This document shows, piece by piece, positions 7,477 to 16,485 of a DNA stretch of 55,981 nt (positions within the stretch are counted from its first letter, which is position 1; each line of letters begins with the position of its first letter). Origin of the DNA: Bacteroidales bacterium (GTDB taxonomy: Bacteria > Bacteroidota > Bacteroidia > Bacteroidales > UBA10428). The stretch spans positions 1 through 55,981 of the forward strand of contig JAFGTR010000026.1 of assembly GCA_016934055.1 (NCBI GenBank), written 5' to 3'. The notes under the pieces were generated by a model. That model saw nothing but the letters and a program-made list of their open reading frames with translations. It was not told where the DNA came from and did not search any database. Made by a program: the position numbers and the translations under genes.

Positions 7477-9891
7477 ATGTCGGCTGAAAGACGAATAAAA
7501 TATGGTCTGATTTTACTGACTACCGGATGGTTGTTTCTTGGTCTGGCTGATGAAGATAAAAGACAGACGCGTATCAGGGAAGCTCTGTTGAATTATACGG
7601 TTAAGTTTCCTCAGCAAAAAGCCTATCTGCATCTCGACAAACCATATTATTATACCGGCAATACATTGTGGTTTAAAGCCTATCTTGTTGATGGCATGTT
7701 TCACAGGCCTGATTCTTTCAGCACAAACCTTTATGTTGAACTGATCTCTCCTTCGGGAACACAGGCACAGATCATAAGAGCCAGGATGAATTACGGCTTC
7801 GGATACGGTCATTTTAACCTGTCGGATACATTGCCTGAAGGCCTTTACCAGATAAGAGCATACACAAACTGGATGCAGAATTTTCATCCTGATTATTTTT
7901 TTTCAAGAAACATACAGATTTTAAATCCTGGTTATAAAAAACTGATATCACCAAAAGAAGCCAGGAAGAACATAAAAACCATAACACGCCGGGAAATGGC
8001 CTATAATAATCTTGATGTGCAGTTTTTCCCCGAAGGCGGAGAACTTGTCAGCGGGCTTGAAAGTGTTGTGGCCTTTAAAGCCATTGACAGATCCGGCAAG
8101 GGTGTTAGCGTTCAGGGTCATATTTACGATTCGGATAAAAATAAACATACCAGGATATCAACACATTATGACGGTATGGGGTGTTTCAGGCTGCAACCGC
8201 AACAGGATCAAAAGTACTATGCCTTGATAACCCATGGAGGCAAAGAATACAAGTTTAACCTGCCGGGACAACAGAAAAATGGCATTGTTTTTAGGGCTGA
8301 AAACCAGCCAAAAGAAATCGTTTTGCACATTAGCTCAAACAAGCCCGCTACAAAGGACAGAGTAGCGAATGAAGTCATAATAACAGGTCAGGTCAGGGGT
8401 GTTTTGTGTTACCATACGGTCGTCAACATGTCTGGCGGACCGGTTTCTGTTTCAGTCAATAAGGCCCGTTTCCCAACAGGTATCGTTCAGTTTACTTTGT
8501 TTTCAGGTCGTATGGTTCCACTTGCGGAGCGTCTTGTTTTTGTTAACAATCACGATTTCATGAATATGAGCCTGCAGGTTTACGATACCATTACTGACAA
8601 TAATGAGCGTCTGATCTGTTTGTCGGTAAGGACAAGAGACAAGTATTTAAAGCCCGTTAAATCAAATCTTTCCGTTTCCGTTTTGTATGATCCTGAAGAA
8701 GAAAGGATAATACCGGATAACATCATGAGCCATATCCTGTTGACGTCTGATCTCAGGGGCTATATCAGTTATCCTGATCATTATCTTAAAAACACTGTAA
8801 CAGGAAATCCTGAGGATATGGATTTGCTTATGATGACCCATGGATGGAGAAAATTTGACTGGGAGGAGATCCTGGCAAAAGAATATCCAAAAATCAGGTA
8901 TTTTGAAGAGAGGGGCATAACAATTGCAGGCATGGTGACCACTGAATTGTTCGGTATACCCTTAAAAAACTGCGAGGTAAGACTATCTGTTGCAGAGGCA
9001 TTCAATGATGTGTTTAACCAGTTGACGAACCGACGGGGTATGTTCAAATTTGAGAATCTGGTTTATTATGATACCATCAATGTAAAGATTGAAGCCTGGA
9101 GACCTTCGGGCAGACGAAATCTGGTTATATATGTCCCCGGAGACGCTTATGCGGAGGTTACCAAACATCAGGGCGAGCCAATATTAACCACGGTATCGGA
9201 GCGTGACAATAAGGCTTACAGAAGAGAAAAATACAGGATGGAACAGATCGCTTATGAAGAGGAGCAGAGGAGGCTAGCCCGCGAAGACAGTGGTAAATTT
9301 CACGGCATATACGGTGAACCTGATGCAGTGATCAGATCAGAAGATATTCCAAGTGGATACAGGGATATTCTGCAGGTTCTGCAGGGCCGTGTTCCCGGTG
9401 TGAATGTGACCGGCAACAGTGTAATTATCCGGGGTGTCGGTACATTTTTTGGCAGTTCACAACCCCTTTACCTTATCGACGGCGTACCTGTGAATGATGT
9501 AAGCGCGGTGCTCAGCGTGCCGGTTGAGGATGTTGACAGAATTGAGATTCTCAAAGGTCCGAGTACCGCAATATATGGCAGCAGAGGAGGTAACGGGGTG
9601 ATCGCCATTTATACAAAACGAGGCTTTTTTATGAAGAAGGGCATTATTGAATTTCAGATGCTGGGATACCAATGGCCGCGAAAATTCTATCAGCCGGCAT
9701 TTGAACACGGATACAAACCGGATGATATAGAAACAATTTACTGGCAGCCGGTTATTGAAACAGATGTCAACGGCAATGCCCGGGTAATACTCAGAAAACC
9801 TAAGATACAGGGAAATCTTCGGATTATCATTGAGGGTATTTCATATAAAGGACAGGTGGGATATACGAATGAGGTGCTGGAGAATAATTAG
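7477..9891 (+). CDS. Exported MG2-like protein with C-terminal TonB-receptor plug domain
   Basis: This 804-residue protein has an N-terminal hydrophobic signal (LILLTTGWLFLGLA). A macroglobulin MG2-like region follows (about 40-140, with KAYLHLDKPYYYTGNTLWFK), then further beta-rich domains. Near residues 620-715 is a TonB-receptor plug (ILQVLQGRVPGVNV, PLYLIDGVPVND, VDRIEILKGPSTAIYGSRG). There is no beta-barrel after the plug: only about 90 residues remain, which look like another beta domain. Proteins of this build are common in Bacteroidota and their function is not established; a periplasmic or surface role is likely. The plug may bind a partner rather than close a pore. It stands alone behind a repeat-filled leader. 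Confidence 0.8.
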   Translation: MSAERRIKYGLILLTTGWLFLGLADEDKRQTRIREALLNYTVKFPQQKAYLHLDKPYYYTGNTLWFKAYLVDGMFHRPDSFSTNLYVELISPSGTQAQIIRARMNYGFGYGHFNLSDTLPEGLYQIRAYTNWMQNFHPDYFFSRNIQILNPGYKKLISPKEARKNIKTITRREMAYNNLDVQFFPEGGELVSGLESVVAFKAIDRSGKGVSVQGHIYDSDKNKHTRISTHYDGMGCFRLQPQQDQKYYALITHGGKEYKFNLPGQQKNGIVFRAENQPKEIVLHISSNKPATKDRVANEVIITGQVRGVLCYHTVVNMSGGPVSVSVNKARFPTGIVQFTLFSGRMVPLAERLVFVNNHDFMNMSLQVYDTITDNNERLICLSVRTRDKYLKPVKSNLSVSVLYDPEEERIIPDNIMSHILLTSDLRGYISYPDHYLKNTVTGNPEDMDLLMMTHGWRKFDWEEILAKEYPKIRYFEERGITIAGMVTTELFGIPLKNCEVRLSVAEAFNDVFNQLTNRRGMFKFENLVYYDTINVKIEAWRPSGRRNLVIYVPGDAYAEVTKHQGEPILTTVSERDNKAYRREKYRMEQIAYEEEQRRLAREDSGKFHGIYGEPDAVIRSEDIPSGYRDILQVLQGRVPGVNVTGNSVIIRGVGTFFGSSQPLYLIDGVPVNDVSAVLSVPVEDVDRIEILKGPSTAIYGSRGGNGVIAIYTKRGFFMKKGIIEFQMLGYQWPRKFYQPAFEHGYKPDDIETIYWQPVIETDVNGNARVILRKPKIQGNLRIIIEGISYKGQVGYTNEVLENN

Positions 9892-9978
9892 GGAGAGTGA
9901 CAAGGGACAAAAAAGGAATGAGGGAAGAAGGGATACCTGCATGACTAAAAGCAGGCCTTGCAGTCCTGCGGTCTTATG

Positions 9979-10027
9979 GTCTTTAATCTTTGATCTTGAT
10001 TCTTTATTCTTGGCTCTTGGCTCTGTA
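9979..10027. repeat. Heptamer array
   Basis: Seven 7-bp units of the form NTCTTNN (GTCTTTA, ATCTTTG, ATCTTGA, TTCTTTA, TTCTTGG, CTCTTGG, CTCTGTA) keep perfect phase. Same orientation as the array at 10184-10232. Confidence 0.85.
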
Positions 10028-10041
10028 ATGATTGACATGTA

Positions 10042-10108
10042 ACCCCTAATGGGGTCAAATACCAACCAAAAATACACCTTCTATAAACATACAAACCCTC
10101 CGGGTTTG
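10042..10108. repeat. Paired G/C-tipped palindromes
   Basis: Two hairpins lie 36 bases apart: ACCCC-TAAT-GGGGT (10042-10055) and CAAACCC-TCC-GGGTTTG (10092-10108). On the minus strand the second is followed by TATGTTTATAGAAG. A similarly built pair occurs at 35484-35526, so this is probably a dispersed REP-like element. Confidence 0.65.
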
Positions 10109-10128
10109 AAGACATAACACCATCTTTC

Positions 10129-10170
10129 CTCATTCTCATTTTCATTCTCGTTCTGATTCCTGTTCCTTTC
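10129..10170. repeat. Hexamer array
   Basis: Seven 6-bp units (CTCATT, CTCATT, TTCATT, CTCGTT, CTGATT, CCTGTT, CCTTTC) form a diverging tandem array with period 6, in contrast to the period 7 on either side. Confidence 0.75.
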
Positions 10171-10183
10171 CCCCTTGTCATTG

Positions 10184-10232
10184 ATCTTTAATCTTTTATC
10201 TTTATTCTTGGCTCTTGATTCTTGTCTCTATA
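10184..10232. repeat. Heptamer array just after the pcm stop codon
   Basis: Seven 7-bp units (ATCTTTA, ATCTTTT, ATCTTTA, TTCTTGG, CTCTTGA, TTCTTGT, CTCTATA) end five bases from the pcm stop codon. On the pcm strand they read as AAGA-type units directly downstream of the gene. Confidence 0.85.
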
Positions 10233-10237
10233 CGGAT

Positions 10238-10981
10238 TCAATATTTTCGTTTTTTTTCATCTACCATGGGCACAAATCTTACCGGTAAAACAGCTTGTTG
10301 AATAAGTCTGCCTTTCTTCTTGACCAGCAGGATCAGTTCCTGGTAGTTGGTTTCGCCTACTGGAATGATCATCTTCCCCCCTTCAACCAGTTGTTCTTTA
10401 AGAGGATCGGGCACATGAGTAGGGGCACAGGTTACAATAATGGCATCGAATGGCGCATATTCAGCCCATCCTTTATAACCGTCGCCAATCTTTACAAACA
10501 CATTGTCATACTTAAGAACTTTCAACAATGCTTGAGCTTTCGATCCTAATTCTTCAACGATCTCAACAGAAAAAACAGAATCACATAATTCAGCGAGCAC
10601 GGCAGCCTGATAGCCTGAACCTGTACCGATTTCAAGCACTTTTGAACCCGGATCCAGTTTTAAGGCTTCTGTCATAAAAGCCACGATATACGGCTGTGAT
10701 ATTGTCTGGCTATAGCCAACAGGGAGGGGCTGATCGGCATAGGCATATGAGGCCAGTTCCGTGGGCACAAACAGATGCCGCTCAACTTTGCGCATGGCCT
10801 CAAGCACACGTTTATCTGTAACACCTCTTGCCTCTATCTGCCATTTAACCATCTGTTCGCGCTGTCTGGCAAATTCCTCTGAGGGTTGCGGATTTCCAAT
10901 GCAGTGAAAGAACAACAGAAAGATTAATAGCAGGGGAATTGCAATTGCATAGCGCATTTTATGACTGTTGTTCGTTTTCAT
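10238..10981 (-). CDS. pcm: Protein-L-isoaspartate O-methyltransferase with N-terminal membrane anchor
   Basis: The core (about 40-240) is a standard PIMT: motif I VLEIGTGSGYQAAVLAEL, the PQPYIVAFMTE-like SQPYIVAFM segment, and GGKMIIPVG near the end. PIMT uses S-adenosylmethionine to start repair of isoaspartyl residues in aged proteins. The odd part is the first 35 residues, with a hydrophobic run AIAIPLLLIFLLFFHC. It could be a signal anchor or a poor lipobox (FFHC has His at -1, which is unusual). If exported, the enzyme would lack its methyl donor, so an inner-face anchor is also possible. A second ATG at residue 9 would still keep the hydrophobic run. It is monocistronic and convergent with the gene at 7477. 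Confidence 0.88.
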   Translation of the reverse strand: MKTNNSHKMRYAIAIPLLLIFLLFFHCIGNPQPSEEFARQREQMVKWQIEARGVTDKRVLEAMRKVERHLFVPTELASYAYADQPLPVGYSQTISQPYIVAFMTEALKLDPGSKVLEIGTGSGYQAAVLAELCDSVFSVEIVEELGSKAQALLKVLKYDNVFVKIGDGYKGWAEYAPFDAIIVTCAPTHVPDPLKEQLVEGGKMIIPVGETNYQELILLVKKKGRLIQQAVLPVRFVPMVDEKKRKY

Positions 10982-11124
10982 TTGTTTTTTCAGGACTGTT
11001 TATCAAAATAACAAAAGTCTATCCCCAATGAAATAATAAAAATACGTTGGGGTGATACTTTTAAGTTTTGAAAACTTCGCAAATAATATGCCAAATCATG
11101 ATGAAATGATGAACAGCATAATTC

Positions 11125-12858
11125 TCAGAATGTCACAAAGAAGTCAATTTCTTTGTGGCATTCATTACCGAGTTTGTCCAATGCTCTTATCTCCAGGTTA
11201 TAATTCCCGCCGGCTGGAAAATTACCGATGGGGGCTGTATATTTTTTTTCTGTATTTCCGTTCAGTGAATAATACATAGCATCGAAACCGGTTATATCGT
11301 CAGTGCATGATAAAAAGATAACCACATGTCCGGGATAGACATCCAGGGTCTTCCCTTCGTTGATGGTGGTTCCTGCAGAGCGTATGCTGAACTGTGTGCT
11401 GATAACCGGACCGGTATTGTCTAGTACAACGGCAAATTCAGCATGACTGGTGTTTTCAACATTATCATATCCGGTTGTATGGATTCTGTGCAGACCTTCT
11501 TTTTCAAGGTGAAACGCATCACTGTAAGGCCATGGCTCCGATCCGTCAACGGCATATTCAATGCGGTTAACACCCGATTCATTGTCAGTGGCTTTTAGCA
11601 CAATACCGGTTTCTGAACTTATGAATACCGTATCGCGCATGGTAAATGACCGACCTGTAAAGGAATGAATAACAGAGGGGCCTGAGAGATCAACATAAGG
11701 AATGGTAAGGCTTTCACCTTTTTCAATACTCTCTGTCCGGTTGCCTACATTATCAAGAGCATAGGCTTTAAGCAGCAGATTTCCCTTGACATCAGAAAGA
11801 TAAAATGGCTTTTCATAGCGCACATAAGGGGCATTGTTGATTGAATAAAAGACTTCTTTTACACCTGCTTTGTTATCAAAAGCCGTGATCTTGATCTGGT
11901 TTCTGCCGGAGGCATATTCTTTGCCGCCTATGATGAAACTTTTGCCTATCAGTTCCTGCACCATCACGGGAGGCGTTTTGTCAACATAAAAGGCAGATGT
12001 ATGTGTTGTTTCCTGGTGTCCTGTCAGGTCAACCGCATAATAGTCAATTGTATGCTCACCCTGAGATATGGCATAGCCGGCCAGGGGTAACCTGTAACTG
12101 AGCCATGTGCTGCTGTCGATCCTGTAAAATATTTTATCGACACCCATGCCTTTGTCTTCGGCATTTAAAATAATTTCCGACCGGCCGGAGATGACATTTT
12201 CAAAAATATCGCCGGTTATGTCAAGGGATGTCATTGGCGGAGAAAGGTCGATGATAATTTTATTTTCCTGCCGGGCTTCTGCATTGCCCACATGATCAAC
12301 GGCATAATAATTCAGTGAGTATTCTTGTTCTTCCTGTAAGCTTAACGGTGTGGAATAAACAGTGTAAGAACCGCCATTCAATGAATAATAAATGTTTTCG
12401 ACACCTGATGTCTTATCTGAAGCTTTCAGGATAATGGTTACCGCACCTTTTGTATAAGTTTTTCCGCCTTTAGCAAAGGTTTCTCCGGTACTGTATTCAG
12501 TGGTTGTTGAGGGTGGTTTGCTGTCAGCATATACTTCAAAAATGATATCCTGTTTCGGGTAAACCGTTTTCTTTGTGACAGTATCGACGGCCCAGGGGGA
12601 ACGGATGGTATTGTAACCTTCACTGTCTAAATACATAGGATTGGCGTAAGCAGGGGTTGATTCGCTTTTCAGCAGAATGGATCCATCCTTTTTGTCGGGC
12701 GAAGTGGAAAGTCGAAGGTAAATGGGCAGGGCCTTGTTAATATAAATTTTATTATCAGGAGAGAGGTATACTTTCTTCTCATGCTTCAGGGGCTCCTGAG
12801 CATTGATCCACAAAGACATGCAGGAAAAAAGCAGCATCAGTGTCGTAAGCTTTTTCAT
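11125..12858 (-). CDS. Exported repeat protein with OmpL47-type domains
   Basis: This 577-residue protein has a signal peptide (MKKLTTLMLLFSCMSLWINA). At least five repeats of about 85-95 residues follow, each with a core like D-x-x-S/A-G-V-x-x-I/V-F/Y-Y-S-L/I-N-G and then YYAVDHVGN (examples: DKTSGVENIYYSLNG, DKGMGVDKIFYRID, DDITGFDAMYYSLNG). This is the pattern of the OmpL47-type or Ig-like beta domain described in Leptospira surface proteins. There is no T9SS tag at the C-terminus, so it probably stays in the periplasm or is carried out by another route. No enzyme motif is seen. It stands alone between pcm and the DUF2271 gene; the function is unknown. Confidence 0.8.
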   Translation of the reverse strand: MKKLTTLMLLFSCMSLWINAQEPLKHEKKVYLSPDNKIYINKALPIYLRLSTSPDKKDGSILLKSESTPAYANPMYLDSEGYNTIRSPWAVDTVTKKTVYPKQDIIFEVYADSKPPSTTTEYSTGETFAKGGKTYTKGAVTIILKASDKTSGVENIYYSLNGGSYTVYSTPLSLQEEQEYSLNYYAVDHVGNAEARQENKIIIDLSPPMTSLDITGDIFENVISGRSEIILNAEDKGMGVDKIFYRIDSSTWLSYRLPLAGYAISQGEHTIDYYAVDLTGHQETTHTSAFYVDKTPPVMVQELIGKSFIIGGKEYASGRNQIKITAFDNKAGVKEVFYSINNAPYVRYEKPFYLSDVKGNLLLKAYALDNVGNRTESIEKGESLTIPYVDLSGPSVIHSFTGRSFTMRDTVFISSETGIVLKATDNESGVNRIEYAVDGSEPWPYSDAFHLEKEGLHRIHTTGYDNVENTSHAEFAVVLDNTGPVISTQFSIRSAGTTINEGKTLDVYPGHVVIFLSCTDDITGFDAMYYSLNGNTEKKYTAPIGNFPAGGNYNLEIRALDKLGNECHKEIDFFVTF

Positions 12859-13129
12859 AGCGCGGTTTTTTTTCCGGTGTATGGTAGTCTTTAATTGAAT
12901 TTATTATTCAGGACTCATTCGCAGAGCAGACACCAAACCAAAATAAGGGAAAAAATCAATAAAGTCAATGGATAATAATGAAAACTTATGAAACATCATT
13001 GGATGACCATTGGCAAAAAAATATCTGCATAATATGATTTTTCAGTCAGAATTGAGCTTTGGGGCAACAGTCATTGATTGTATAAAACTTTGTATTCTTT
13101 TTTTTCTTATGGGATTAAAAGATTTCCTG

Positions 13130-13912
13130 CTATTGAACATTCAGTTCCAGTTTAACCCACGCCTTTCTCGTTATGTCCTTTGCCGTGGTTATGGTGCTTA
13201 AATCGGTATAGATATCACCGTCTTTACCCGAATAATGACTGTGTCCTATGAGACTGAGTTCAACAGGATTTTCATAACCAGATTTTCCGATCCTCGCTTT
13301 GTAAACAAGTGCAGGCTGACACGATGTTTTATAATCTTCGTCATCAGGGTATTTGTTGTTGGTCCAGTATTCATTCCAGTCCCAGCTTTGGTTGATCTCG
13401 AAATAGATGTCAAACACAGGTGGTATGTTCTGTGACAGATGGCTCATGATGACAAAGTCTCCCGGCGGGGTTGCCCCGGTCATGGCATCCGGAAGTGCCG
13501 TGTTCACAGTGGGAATATAATATCCGTCGTCCTCCCTGACGCCACGGCTATGTGCCCAGACAGGCAAGGTGGCTGGTCGGCGGATAGGTCCCGGCAACCA
13601 TTTTCCTGTTGACTTGTCGCCGTGTCCATATATACCTTTGGCGATGGATTCCGCAACATATAATGTCTGCAGGTAATTCCCCGCAGTATCTTCAACCCAC
13701 AGGGCCATGAGGGGGTGATTGAAGCTTTCACCTTTTTCGAAGTAAAAGACCAGGCCGGCTCCTTTTTCTTCCCAGTTGGTGATAAGAGTATCAGGAATCG
13801 CCGGTGTTTTTGCCGTACGTGATGAACGGCATGAATAAGTTGCCAATGATCCGGTGATCATGATCAGTGATAAAGCCATGAAGGTGGCTGATATGGTATT
13901 GTATTTTCTCAT
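13130..13912 (-). CDS. DUF2271-like lipoprotein
   Basis: The 260-residue protein begins with a lipoprotein signal whose likely lipobox Cys is in ATYSC (residue 28). The body has the DUF2271 pattern: HPLMALWVEDTAGNYLQTLYVAE near residues 65-90, given here in part as ALWVEDTAGNYLQTL, and WAHSRG further on. DUF2271 proteins are often found near flavin or iron-related membrane proteins, but no activity is known. It starts only 12 bases after the TonB-receptor gene, so the two are cotranscribed. It probably acts in the periplasm with that receptor or handles its cargo. Confidence 0.72.
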   Translation of the reverse strand: MRKYNTISATFMALSLIMITGSLATYSCRSSRTAKTPAIPDTLITNWEEKGAGLVFYFEKGESFNHPLMALWVEDTAGNYLQTLYVAESIAKGIYGHGDKSTGKWLPGPIRRPATLPVWAHSRGVREDDGYYIPTVNTALPDAMTGATPPGDFVIMSHLSQNIPPVFDIYFEINQSWDWNEYWTNNKYPDDEDYKTSCQPALVYKARIGKSGYENPVELSLIGHSHYSGKDGDIYTDLSTITTAKDITRKAWVKLELNVQ

Positions 13913-13924
13913 GACAATAAACTT

Positions 13925-16357
13925 TTAAAATTCAACAATGATGCCTACTGTGGGTAATACAGTTCCTGAACCGTCCGACTCAATAGTGGTGAGCCGGTAT
14001 CTTTCGATCCCATTTTCATCGATATAAGGATCGTTTTCCACGGGACTGCCATTAAGGGTTGCTTCTCTTACCAGATTATCAGGTGTGTCAGATTTGTTAT
14101 TATAGACGTTCTGAACATCTACATATAGGTTCAGGGACCATTTCCTGAAAAAATACTGCTTGTCTATTCTCAGGTCTAACTGATGGAAGGAATTGAGACG
14201 CTCTTCATTGAATTTCGAGAAATCCCAGTAAGCCCTGCCGCGTGCATCCCATGCTGCTTTGATGCTTGATTTGTCGTAATCATAAACGGTATAGGGAGCA
14301 CCCCCGACAAATCTCCATTTACCTCCGACGAACCAGTTGCGTTTGAATTTCCGGGTTGCTGTGAGAATGAGTATATGACGGTTATCCCATGAAGTTGGTG
14401 TATAAGTATCCAATGGTTCAAGATTTTCGTCAAGATCGATGGACTGGCTGTTCACATAAGTATATGACAGGATGGTATTGAATCCCAGCAGGTCTTTTGA
14501 TTTTGCATAGACTTCAAATCCGTATGTCCTGCCTTTTGAGACTGACTTTAATGGTTCGTCACCAAAGGTACCGAAGTCTCCGCCTTTGCTGGCCAGTGAT
14601 ATGGAATCGAGCAAAGAGAAGGGATAATTATCATAAAGTTTATAGAATCCTTCAAGAGTAATGATTGAGTTTGGTGAAGGTCTCAACTCAACACCTCCCA
14701 CAAAATGATCAGCCCTGATGTATGTAATATTGTTTTGTTTGTTTTCGAGTTCACCGGCTGCATTCCGGTAACCGAGGGCTGTATAGGGAGGTCTCTGATA
14801 ATAGCGTCCGCTGTTAAAGTTGAGAGAAAATATATCATTGAGCAGGTATGATGCTGATATTCTGGGTGAGAAATGTTTCAGCGGATTAGCCATTTCTGAT
14901 GAATAAGCGCTGCCGTCGATCCTGATTCCCAATGACAATGTGAGTTTGCGATCAAGGAAGGCCTTGCTTACCTGAGAAAAGGCACCATAATTTGTTGTGT
15001 TCAGTTCCGAATTGTAATATAATTTAGTTAAGGTGTCATTGGTGAATAATTGTCGTGATGTTTCATTGGTATATTGCGCATATTCGAGATTTATACCAGA
15101 AACAAACTTATAACCGGATTCAGTACGTGTGAAATGCTCAAACCGCAGTTTGTTTTCAGCCTCGGTGGATGCATAATTAAAGGTTTTTATGTTTTCGGGA
15201 TTATTGTTGGCATATTTATAGGAAACATTATTCAGATAATTACGGCTTACCACCAGTGTATTGAATCCTCTTTCACGATAATGCTTATATACCGCTCCAA
15301 CAGCATAGTTCCATTGTTCATTTACAGGCAGGTATTCTAAAATGTAACGTTGTTCAGGTGTTTCATCAGCTTTCAGGTTAAGTGACGACTGATCGATAGC
15401 CCCTATGCCGATTAATGAGATTTCATTTTTTTCATCGATACGGCTTTTAACTTTAAACTGAAAGTCACTGTATGTAGGCAAAAAAGGAAGTTTAAGAAGG
15501 GTAAAAAGGAGTTGCAGATAAGATCGGCGTGCCGATGCGATAAAAGTGGTGTTATCGCTTATGGGGCCGTCAAGTGTGATAGAAAGGTCAGATGCACCGA
15601 TTGAGCCTTTGAATTTGATCTTTTCTTTATTACCGTCAATCTGGCTGAAATCAAAAACTGAGCTTAATGCATTGCCCCGGTTTGAAGGAAACGCCCCGGA
15701 ATAATACTCGACTTCCCGCAGAAAATCAACATTTATGATGCCTGCCGGTCCTCCTGAAGCTCCCTGTGTGGCAAAGTGATTAAGGTTGGGGATTTCAATA
15801 CCGTCGAGGTAAAACCGGTTTTCACTTGGACCCCCGCCACGCACGATGAGGTCATTGCGAAAAGATACAGTTGAGCTTACGCCTGGAAAAGACTGTATAA
15901 CCCTTGAGATATCGCGGTTACTCCCGGGATTCTTTTCTATCTCCGAAATCTCAATTATTTTAAGGGAAACCGGGCTTTCTTCCTGCCTCCGGAAAGGCGA
16001 GGCTTTAACAACGACGGCTGAAAGCTCTATATTGGCTTCCTGCATGGGAATTTCAATAAATAACTTTTTAGCATTGGTGAGCTGGTATTCTTCGGTAATG
16101 ACTGGCTCGAATCCGATGGATGATGCCTGCAGCCTGATGAAGCCGGGCTCCAGTCCTGTAAATAAAAAATTGCCGTCAAGGTCACTTATGGAACCAATTG
16201 TTGTGCCATAAATTACAATACTGGCAAAAGGGATGGGTTCATTGTTTCCGGCATTGAATATCCTGCCTTCGATGACAGCCCTGCTTTCCTGTTGGGCATG
16301 TAACAGAGAAGTTTTAAACAGCAGTAAAGTCAGCAAGATTAGACAGATCGTTTTCAT
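13925..16357 (-). CDS. TonB-dependent outer-membrane receptor
   Basis: This 810-residue protein has a signal peptide and a carboxypeptidase-D regulatory-like domain (about 27-110, starting RAVIEGRIFNAGNNEPIPFA). A plug domain (about 125-235, with VIQSFPGVSS and IVRGGGPSENRFYLDGIEI) and a 22-strand barrel ending in a terminal F (GIIVEF) complete it. It imports a substrate across the outer membrane using TonB energy. No SusD gene is next to it, so a glycan substrate is less likely; an iron complex, cofactor or peptide is possible. The DUF2271 lipoprotein downstream is its only partner here. I cannot name the substrate from sequence. Confidence 0.9.
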   Translation of the reverse strand: MKTICLILLTLLLFKTSLLHAQQESRAVIEGRIFNAGNNEPIPFASIVIYGTTIGSISDLDGNFLFTGLEPGFIRLQASSIGFEPVITEEYQLTNAKKLFIEIPMQEANIELSAVVVKASPFRRQEESPVSLKIIEISEIEKNPGSNRDISRVIQSFPGVSSTVSFRNDLIVRGGGPSENRFYLDGIEIPNLNHFATQGASGGPAGIINVDFLREVEYYSGAFPSNRGNALSSVFDFSQIDGNKEKIKFKGSIGASDLSITLDGPISDNTTFIASARRSYLQLLFTLLKLPFLPTYSDFQFKVKSRIDEKNEISLIGIGAIDQSSLNLKADETPEQRYILEYLPVNEQWNYAVGAVYKHYRERGFNTLVVSRNYLNNVSYKYANNNPENIKTFNYASTEAENKLRFEHFTRTESGYKFVSGINLEYAQYTNETSRQLFTNDTLTKLYYNSELNTTNYGAFSQVSKAFLDRKLTLSLGIRIDGSAYSSEMANPLKHFSPRISASYLLNDIFSLNFNSGRYYQRPPYTALGYRNAAGELENKQNNITYIRADHFVGGVELRPSPNSIITLEGFYKLYDNYPFSLLDSISLASKGGDFGTFGDEPLKSVSKGRTYGFEVYAKSKDLLGFNTILSYTYVNSQSIDLDENLEPLDTYTPTSWDNRHILILTATRKFKRNWFVGGKWRFVGGAPYTVYDYDKSSIKAAWDARGRAYWDFSKFNEERLNSFHQLDLRIDKQYFFRKWSLNLYVDVQNVYNNKSDTPDNLVREATLNGSPVENDPYIDENGIERYRLTTIESDGSGTVLPTVGIIVEF

Positions 16358-16485
16358 ACTTCTGATCCTTTATTAAATTTTGAAGAATAACCATTGACAT
16401 GTCAATAATGTTCAATAAATATTCTAAAAAATTAAACAAATTTTAGTTAAGATGGTTTTTCAGTTTACCGGAGTGTTATTAAATA

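Larger units (their letters stand above)
9892..10237. other. Gene-free convergent gap filled with repeats
   Basis: This 346-bp stretch between two converging genes contains, in order, a heptamer array, a pair of palindromes, a hexamer array and a second heptamer array. Reading frames here are only the repeats translated. I see no RNA gene. Confidence 0.75.

Noticed and set aside
9945..10181. Small basic protein on the minus strand
   Set aside because: Its sequence (RTRMKMRMRK and similar) is just the hexamer and heptamer arrays translated; no homology or promoter is seen.
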